Below are positions 18,880 to 25,000 of a DNA stretch of 25,000 bases, piece by piece (position 1 is the first letter of the stretch; every line of letters starts with the position of its first letter). Source of the stretch: Prorocentrum cordatum (lineage: Eukaryota > Sar > Dinophyceae > Prorocentrales > Prorocentraceae); assembly GCA_963575745.1 (NCBI GenBank), contig CAUYUJ010000692.1, positions 465,001 through 490,000 of the forward strand. The letters are read 5' to 3'. The notes under the pieces were generated by a model that did not search any database, was not told the DNA's origin, and saw only the letters and a program-made list of their open reading frames with translations. The position numbers and the translations under genes were made by a program.

Positions 18880-19582
18880 ACGCGCCGAGGCGACGCCAGC
18901 GCAGCCGCGGGCGCGCCTCCCAACGCGAAGCAGGTGTCGGAGCTGCTGGCCACGGGGGGAGATGGCAGCATGGTCTCGAAGCTGCTCGCGGCCCTCGCAA
19001 AGTTGTCGCTCGCGAGCGCCTCGGAGATCAGATGGGGTCGCTGGCGTGCTGTGGAACGCCGCGCTCGCGGGCGTCAACGGCAGCGTCGCCGAGCACGCGC
19101 GCGAGCAGGGTCGCGTCTACCACGAGGCCACAAAGACGGCCGAGAACGACCCTGCCGCCTTCGAGGCGCTGGGCCCGCCTTGCGCGCACGTCTTCGCAGG
19201 TCTCATGCAGGGCGTCGCGGAGTACAACCTGGAGGATTCCATGAAGGTGGTGTTTGCCTCTTTCTGAGAGGCGCAGGTCGCCGAGGAAGGCGGGGCCTCG
19301 ACGGGGCTCCCAGGCAAAGCACTGCACTGCAAATGCAAGCCCGCCAAGCAGCAGGAGGGCAAGCCTGGCCTCGTGAAGGTCACAATCGCGATGGGCGCCG
19401 CGTACTCCACCCTCCAGGGCTGCCTGGCCAAGGCACTGACGGCCAACGGCGGGGCGCTCAAGCGCGGGCCCGCCCCCCGCGGCCCGGTCAAGAGAGCGGC
19501 CCAACAGCTCCCAGAGGAGCTCGAGGGTGGCAAGCCGCCCAAGAAGGACAAGTGCAAGGGGGGCAAGGGGAAAGCCAAGTGA
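18880..19582 (+). pseudogene. GC3-rich protein remnant with a frameshift and an in-frame TGA
   Basis: One protein-like reading runs through two frames. In the first, SAAAGAPPNAKQVSELLATG and KLLAALAKLSLASASEIR (18898-19030). After a shift of one base near 19028 it continues as DGVAGVLWNAALAGVNGSVA, then AFEALGPPCAHVFAGLMQGV, to a TGA at 19265-19267. The same frame continues past it with EAQVAEEGGASTGLPGKALH, VKVTIAMGAAYSTLQGCLAK and a Lys-rich end (KKDKCKGGKGKAK) to a TGA at 19580-19582. Nearly every codon ends in G or C. I do not recognise a named family. The pattern (AKLSL.., LG.P..H.....) resembles a repetitive hypothetical protein group I associate with dinoflagellates, but this is a weak recollection. 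The simplest reading is a decayed gene; readthrough of the TGA is less likely. Confidence 0.55.
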
Positions 19583-20086
19583 GCGCGCGTGTCTCCACGG
19601 GTGCGCGGCCGACAGCCATCCTGCGAGTGCAGATCAGGCAATACTCGCATCGCCTACTGCAGTCGGTGGAACGAGGCCAAGTGACCTTTGAGGCCGCTTT
19701 GATGCATCCCGGAGTTGCTTCAGCCAGTCTCGTTTTGCAGCCTCTAGTGCGGAGGCAGAGGGGGAGGGTGACCGACAGACGGAATGTCATTGAGGTCGTC
19801 GAGCCTGTCGTTGTCGCCGTGGAGTTGCTCGTTGATCGCAGCAGTGGTCACCCCCCATCGCGCGCACCTCGGCAGCCTGGAGAGTGGCACGCTGGGGCTT
19901 AACTCTCAGCTTCTTCATTTTTTGATTCCCAACCCTCCCTTGGTTGGGTACTCGTTTTGAATAGAGCACTCTGGTCGCCCCGTCCTCCCGCCCACCTCCC
20001 TCCTGCCTCCTACCTCGTCCTCGCGGCGACCTCTGGGGGGCTGCGATCTGCGCATCTGTCGCCTCCTGCGATCTTGCTCAACTGTC
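19583..20086. other. Unassigned stretch before the satellite
   Basis: Plus-strand frames continue open to 19902, but the peptide resembles nothing I know. A segment at 20041-20086 is a poor partial match to the 106-bp unit. No RNA gene is seen. Confidence 0.4.
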
Positions 20087-22512
20087 AGCACTTTCGTGGG
20101 GTTCTGGGAGGCCCAGCGGAGTGGGGTTACACGCGGATCGCGTCGGGACCTCGCGGCTCCCTGCAGGGGGAGCTGCCAACTTGCGCAACTGTCGGCACTT
20201 TCGTGGGCTCCTGGGAGGCCCAACGGAGTGGGGGGACACGCAGATCGCGCCGGGACCTCGCTGCTCCCTGCGGGGGAAGCTGCCAACTGCACAACTGTCG
20301 GCACTTTTGTCGGCTCCTGGGAGGCCCAGCGGAGTGGGGGGGCACGCAGATCGCGTCGAGACCTCGCGGCTCCCTGCGGGGGGAGCTGCCAACTGCGCAA
20401 CTGTCGGCACTTTCGTGGGATCCTGGGAGGCCCGGCGGAGTGGGGGGACACGCGGATCGCGTCGAGACCTCGCGGCTCCCTGCGGGGGGAGCTGCCAACT
20501 CGCAACCGTCGGCACTTTCGTGGGGTTCTGGGAGGCCCAGCGGAGTGGGGTTACACGCGGATCGCGTCGGGACCTCGCGGCTCCCTGCGGGGGGAGCTGC
20601 CAACTGCGCAACTGTCGGCACTTTCGTGGGCTCCTGGGAGGCCCAGCGGAGCGGGGGGACACGCAGATAGCGTCGAGACCTCGCGGCTCCCTGCGGGGGG
20701 AGCTGCCAACTGCGCAATTGTCGGCACTTTCGTGGGCTCTTGGGAGGCCCAGCGGAGCGGGGGGACACGCAGATCGCGTCGAGACCTCGCGGCTCCCTGC
20801 GGGTGGAGCTGCCAACTGCGCAACTGTCGGCACTTTCGTGGCTCCTGGGAGGCCCAGCGGAGTGGGGGGACACGCGGGTCGCGTCGAGACCTCGCGGCTC
20901 CCTGCGGGGGGAGCTGCCAACTGCGCAACGGTCGGCACTTTCGTGGGCTCCTGGGAGGCCCAGCGGAGTGGGGGGACACGCAGATCGCGTCGAGACCTCG
21001 CGGCTCCCTGCGGGGGGAGCTGCCAACCGCGCAACTGTCGGCACTTTCGCGGGCTCCTGGGGGGCCCAGCGGGGCGGAGGGAGACACGCGGATCGCGTCG
21101 AGACCTCGCGGCTCCCTGCGGGGGGAGCTGCCAACTGCGCAACGGTCGGCACTTTCGTAGGCTCCTGGGAGGCCCAGCGGAGTGGGGTTACACGCGGATC
21201 GCGTCGGGACCTCGCGGCTCCCTGCGGGGGGAGCGGCCAACTGCGCAACTGTCGGCACTTTTGTGGGTTCCAGGGAGGGCCCAGCGGAGTGGGGGTGACA
21301 CGCGGATCGCTTCGGGACCTCGCGGCTCCCTGCGGGGGGAGCTGCCAACTTGCGCAACTGTCGGCACTTTCGTGGGTTCCTGGGAGGCCCAGCGGAGCGG
21401 GGGTGACACGCGGATCTCGTCGAGACCTCGCGGCTCCCTGCGGGGGGAGCTGCCAACTCCGCAACTGCCGGCACTTTCGTGGGCTCCTGGGAGGCCTTGC
21501 GGAGTGGGGGTGACACGCGGATCGCGTTTGGACCTCGCGGTTTTCTGGGTGGGAGCTGCCAACTCCGCAACTGCCGGCACTTTCGTGGGCTCCTGGGAGG
21601 CCCAGCGGGGTGGGGTTACACGCGGATCGCGTCGGGACCTCGCGGCTCCCTGCGGGGGGAGCGGCCAACTGCGCAACTGTCGGCACTTTCGTTGGCTCTG
21701 GGGAGGCCCAGCGGAGTGGGGTTACACGCGGATCGCGTCGGGACCTCGCGGCTCCCTGCGGGGGGGGCTGAGAATTGCGCTATTGTCGGCACTTTCGTGG
21801 GCTCCTGGGAGGCCCAGCGGAGTGGGGTTACACGCGGATCGCGTCGGGACCTCGCGGCTCCCTGCGGGGGGAGCGGCCAACTGCGCAACTGCCGGCACAT
21901 TCGTGGGTTCCTGGGAGGCCCAGCGGAGTGGGGGGACACGCGGGTCACGTCGAGACCTCGCGGCTCCCTGCGGGGGGAGCTGCCAACTGCGCAACTGTCG
22001 GCACTTTCGTGGGCTCCCGGGAGGCCCAGCGGAGCGGGGGGACACGCAGATCGCGCCGGGACCTCGCGGCTCCCTGCGGGGGGAGCTGCCAACTGCGCAA
22101 CGGTCGGCACTTTCGCGGGCTCCTGGGAGGCCCAGCGGAGCGGGGGGACACGCAGATCGCGTCTGGACCTCGCGGCCCCCTGCGGGGGGAGCTGCCAACT
22201 GCGCAACTGTCGGCACTTTCGTGGGCTACTGGGAGGCCCAGCGGAGTGGGGGTGACACGCGGATCGCGTCGGGACCTCGCGGCTCCCTGCGGGGGGAGCT
22301 GCCAACTGCGCAACGGTCGGCACTTTCGTGGGCTCCTGGGAGGCCCAGCGGAGTGGGGGTGACACGCGGATCGCTTCGGGACCTCGCGGTTCCCTGCGGG
22401 GGGAGCTGCCAACTTGCGCAACTGTCGGCACTTTCGTGGGCTCCTGGGAGGCCCAGCGGAGTGGGGGTGACACGCGGATCGCGTCGGGACTTCGCGGCTC
22501 CCTGCGGGGGGA
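20087..22512 (+). repeat. 106-bp satellite array, 23 copies in three subtypes
   Basis: The unit starts GGCACTTTCGTGGGCTCCTG and continues GGAGGCCCAGCGGAGTGGGG, ACACGCGGATCGCGTC, GACCTCGCGGCTCCCTGCGG and GGAGCTGCCAACTGCGCAAC. Starts fall at about 20087, 20194, 20300, 20406, 20511, 20617, 20723, 20829, 20934, 21040, 21148, 21254, 21363, 21470, 21576, 21682, 21788, 21894, 22000, 22106, 22212, 22319 and 22427. Three variants of the mid-unit occur in runs: A (GGGGTTACACG), B (GGGGGGACACG), C (GGGGGTGACACG). Most adjacent units are very similar, which suggests recent amplification. The unit has almost no stop codons, so very long frames on both strands (up to 848 residues) are artefacts. Contiguous units without spacers rule out CRISPR. 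Confidence 0.95.
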
Positions 22513-22770
22513 TCATTGTGGCCCGAGCGCGCGTCGCTGTTTCTCCGTGGCATGGGAGAGCGCGGAGGGGGGTACAGAAGGCGTGGCCCTGGTGCAGGCA
22601 GTATGTGGACACCAGGATCGAGCGCGGAGCGCTGTTCGCTGATCGGTCCCGCGGCGCCGTCCTGTAGCGCAGTGCGCAGCGCTGTCCCTCGAGAGCGCGG
22701 GGCGCCGATTCTTCGTTGAGCGAAGTACACCGCTTGACCCTCAAGCGCGGCGATTGCCAAGAATGCACTG

Positions 22771-22807
22771 GTCGTCGCTTTCGTGGGCCTCTTGGACGTC
22801 CAGCGGA
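22771..22807 (+). repeat. Stray diverged 106-bp satellite piece
   Basis: GTCGTCGCTTTCGTGGGCCT followed by CTTGGACGTCCAGCGGA aligns with the first ~35 bases of the satellite unit at about 80% by eye. It lies about 260 bp beyond the end of the array, and suggests either an older, longer array or a mobile unit. Confidence 0.55.
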
Positions 22808-23310
22808 TGTTCAGCTATTTTGAAAGCGCCGGTTGACAATGCCACCTGTTGCCAAAGGGTGCGGTACGTCCCTGGGTAATTATTTTCACAGTGGGGAGTT
22901 TGTTGACCTGCCCTTGCTGCTCCCCGACCCTGGAATGCGGGTCTGTGTTCGTGCACCCGCAATCCTGGGCCAGGAGTGGCGCGTGGTTGGTGTAACGAGC
23001 TGTCCACGGAAGCACACACATTGGTTTTTGTGATGGTGCGGGGGGGTCCGTCGGCTTTGTCGGCCAGAGACGGTACTCCAGACCGCCCGTGCAGTGTTCC
23101 TGCTTGGCAGGTCCTCAGGGCGAATAGGCAAGCAGTTTCGAGTTATAAACTGGCGAGAATCGCCAGGAGTGGCCCAGGCTTCTCACAAAGACGAGCTGAT
23201 TGAACTGCCCCAAGAGTCGATTCCGATTCCGATCCCTGCTCCTCCTGCCCATCGCCCCCCCCGTCGTCTTCTTGCTGCCCGCAGGCTCCCTTTCCGCGTG
23301 CCTTTCCGCG
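22808..23310. other. Unassigned stretch, possible short coding fragment
   Basis: A 67-codon frame at 22833-23033 reads DLPLLLPDPGMRVCVRAPAI and ILGQEWRVVGV, which looks more protein-like than the surroundings. I recognise no family, and no second exon is evident. It could be chance. The stretch ends with three tandem CTTTCCGCGTGC units (about 23289-23318). Confidence 0.3.
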
Positions 23311-23316
23311 TGCCTT

Positions 23317-23452
23317 TCCTCCTCCTCCTCGTCGTGCTCGCCCCCATCCCGCTCGTCGTCGTCGCCCTCTTCCTCCTCCTCCTCCTCTTCCTCCTCCTCC
23401 TCCTCTTCCTTCCTCCTCCTCCTCCATCTCCTCTTCCTCCTCCTCCCTTTTA
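23317..23452. repeat. CTC/CCT trinucleotide tract 1
   Basis: Imperfect CTC repeats interrupted by GTC, TTC and CAT triplets. Long Ser, Leu, Pro or Glu runs in the various frames are artefacts of the tract. Confidence 0.9.
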
Positions 23453-24164
23453 TTTTCCCGCTACTTTCATTTGTTTGTGGGCCTTCCGGTGCCAAGCTGC
23501 TTCTCCCAGCCCTGTGGGCCTTCAGCTCGGCGGGGGAATTGCGGTTGCAAGCGACAGCGCGGACCGAAACATGAGGAAACGGGGTATGGGGGAATGATAT
23601 TTCGACTTGCGACATGTGGGTGGATGGGAGGGTGAGGAGGTGGGGAGGGACCCGCGAAGTTTTTTATTGGCGAAGGCATTGGTGCAGACTCTTCTGAATA
23701 TGCATGGGAAGTTAATGGAGCAGACCCTTGTCTGGGATGCAGAGTACGATTGCCAGCGTTGTCATTCCAGCTGTTTTTTGTTTTTGCCACTGGAAGGCCT
23801 GCTGGATTGTTTTCTTGCCCCCCCCCCGCCTCTCACACTGGCGTGACCACCGCCGGGGAGGAGCCCGTCAGTTCTACAGCCCTCGGAGACCAATCAGTTC
23901 CGACGAGGTCGCGGCGCCTGACCGACACCCTTCAAGGCGAAGTTTGCCCGCGGGGTCGCGACGATCATCGCGCGTCGCGGCCTGCGCCAGAACGGCCGTT
24001 GTTTGCACCAAGGCGGGCGCGAGGGCGCGGGGCGCGAAGGCGCGAGGCGCGAAGAGAGGCGGCCTGGTCGGATCCGCTGGGAACCCCGGGGCCGAGCATC
24101 CGGCGGCGCCGTCCGTGCTCTGCCCTCGTGCCGTCCCAATCGGGGCGATCGAAAGGGGACAGCA
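23453..24164. other. Unassigned stretch between CTC tracts
   Basis: No supported gene. A short frame near 23660-23760 reads QTLLNMHGKLMEQTLVWDAE and then a CxxC (DCQRCHSSC), possibly a scrap of an old mobile-element protein, but too short to assign. The rest is GC-rich. Confidence 0.35.
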
Positions 24165-24353
24165 GTCGGTGTCGCCTCCTCCTCCTCCTCCTCCTCCTCC
24201 TCCTCCGCCTCCTCCTCCTCATCCTGCTCCTCCTCCTCCACCTCTTTCTCCTCCTCCGCCTCCTCCTCCTCCTGCTCCTCCTCCACCTCCTCCTCCTCCT
24301 CCTCCTCCTCCTCCTCCTGCGCACTTTGAGCAGGACTCGCTGTCGGTGTCGCC
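24165..24353. repeat. CTC/CCT trinucleotide tract 2, flanked by a 12-bp direct repeat
   Basis: A long tract of CTC with occasional CGC, CAT, TTT and TGC triplets lies between two copies of GTCGGTGTCGCC (24165-24176 and 24342-24353). The flanking duplication suggests expansion from a short triplet block or a slippage/recombination boundary. The encoded Ser/Pro/Leu/Glu runs are not evidence for a protein. Confidence 0.85.
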
Positions 24354-24453
24354 GCGGCCCGTGCTCGTTCGAAGCACGAGGCCGCCTGCCCGAGAGCGGC
24401 CGCTGTTGGTTTGGGGCAGCATTTGTTGTCGGGCACTGTACCGTTTTTTGCCG

Positions 24454-24620
24454 TACAGTCGGGGTGCTGAAGAAGGAACCCTTTTCGTTGGGGAGGGGCT
24501 CCGTGTCCCTTGATTGTTTCACAGTTTGCCTCAGGTTTTCCTCGTGTTTTCGATGGGGAATCGAAGTTTAAGGAGCCTCGTTCCCTATTTAGGGTTCCTT
24601 AGGTCAACGCCCCGACTGTA
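24454..24620 (+). mobile_element. TA-flanked MITE-like element, copy 2
   Basis: Between TA at 24454-24455 and TA at 24619-24620, the termini CAGTCGGGG (24456-24464) and CCCCGACTG (24610-24618) are perfect inverted repeats. Imperfect similarity continues inward to about 31 bp (TGA, then AGGAACCCT on both ends, with a 1-nt offset). The body aligns over nearly its whole length with copy 1 at 213-389, with small differences, including a shorter middle after AATCGAAGTTT. A further ACTGTAC (24435-24441), the complement of the GTACAGT end, sits just outside the left end and may mark a second insertion or excision footprint. No transposase is encoded. The Tc1/mariner relationship is inferred from TA and CAGT only. 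Confidence 0.8.
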
Positions 24621-24679
24621 CCCATGTTGGGCGTCCAGAGCAAAGGGGAAAGGGGTGCCAGGGCCCGCCGAGCTCGCCG

Positions 24680-25000
24680 CCCTCGTTGATCATCTACAAC
24701 GCGACGATCAGTGCCTGCGAGAAGGGTGCGCGCCCGCCCTGGCCGCCGCGGCATCCTCTGGGAACGCGCCCAGGGGGGAAGGCAGAGGTGGCGGGCCGGC
24801 GGGCCCTCTCAGAATGCCCCCGGCCGTCCGAGAATTCTGTTGCTGAGCCCTCCCAGGAGACACCGAGGGTCTCGTCAGAAGGCTGGAGGGCCTCCGAGAG
24901 GCTCCGCCGCCTTCTGAGGAGGCCCGCCGCCGCTCAGAGAAGGCCCCCCGCGGCGCGCCGCCGAGGCGGGGGCAGGCAGGAGGAGGAGGCAGGCCGTCTG
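24680..25000 (+). CDS. PPR-like motif fragment, partial at the right edge
   Basis: In one frame, SLIIYNATISACEKG (24683-24727) closely matches the start of the pentatricopeptide repeats that are abundant in dinoflagellate proteins (pattern ..YNA.ISACEKG). PPR proteins bind RNA, typically in organelles. After this half motif the frame stays open to the window edge, but the expected W..AL.LL.EM half is missing. Instead it is Pro/Arg-rich, ending RRRGGGRQEEEAGRL. The frame is also open upstream to at least about 24614, into the MITE-like element. It could be a real exon whose acceptor is one of the CAG sites near 24637 or 24661, or a broken gene piece. Confidence 0.45.

Noticed and set aside
20087-22512. 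CRISPR-like array
   Set aside because: Units are contiguous and long, with no unique spacers between short repeats, and the context is eukaryotic.
20121-22667. 848-residue open frame across the 106-bp satellite
   Set aside because: The unit is 106 bp (not a multiple of 3) and nearly stop-free on both strands, so long frames arise automatically. The peptide cycles through three readings of the same DNA.
23728-24571. Poly-Pro/Leu/Ser frames and opposite poly-Glu/Arg frames over the CTC tract
   Set aside because: They are created by the trinucleotide tract; every frame gives a homopolymer.

Overview
The window looks like nuclear DNA of a dinoflagellate; a Prorocentrum-like species is my guess. 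The signs are high GC content, very long non-coding stretches, two large satellite arrays, many G/C homopolymers and trinucleotide tracts, a PPR-type motif of the kind very common in dinoflagellate proteins, and decayed mobile-element proteins of types I associate with dinoflagellate genomes. I see no rRNA, tRNA, CRISPR array, bacterial operon or trans-spliced-leader relic. No gene in the window looks clearly intact.

Layout. 1-1950: non-coding, holding one copy of a small TA-flanked inverted-repeat element (213-389), a 31-bp inverted repeat (831-909) and a GC-rich fold-back (1000-1040). 1954-3789: remains of a DUF7869-type protein, readable only by changing frame several times. 3790-5430: GC-rich DNA, then a G/T-rich degenerate minisatellite. 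5694-5942: a second inverted-repeat element with an internal GCATCGCCGATG minisatellite. 5943-9700: non-coding, with pyrimidine tracts, a 179-bp fold-back element (7495-7673), nested palindromes, a perfect heat-shock-element-like palindrome (9115-9134) and CA repeats. 9717-10890: about 13 copies of an ~80-bp satellite. 10941-11588 and 13474-14259: two unrecognised open frames, the best candidates for surviving exons. 15040-18760: a decayed LINE-type non-LTR retrotransposon (endonuclease, linker, reverse transcriptase, Cys/His C-terminus). 18880-19582: a codon-biased pseudogene with a frameshift and an in-frame TGA. 20087-22512: 23 copies of a 106-bp satellite in three sequence subtypes, plus a stray copy near 22771. 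22810-24450: low-complexity DNA with two CTC tracts. 24456-24618: a second copy of the TA-flanked element. The right edge holds a PPR-like fragment that runs off the window.

The genes do not form a pathway. The window reads as a record of transposition, satellite amplification and decay. The most informative observations are the two TA-flanked non-autonomous DNA elements near the two ends, the ordered subtypes in the 106-bp satellite, the fold-back family built on GGCGCTCCGCGCGGA, and the two retro/mobile protein fossils. Family assignments are from memory of motif patterns and were not checked by any search.
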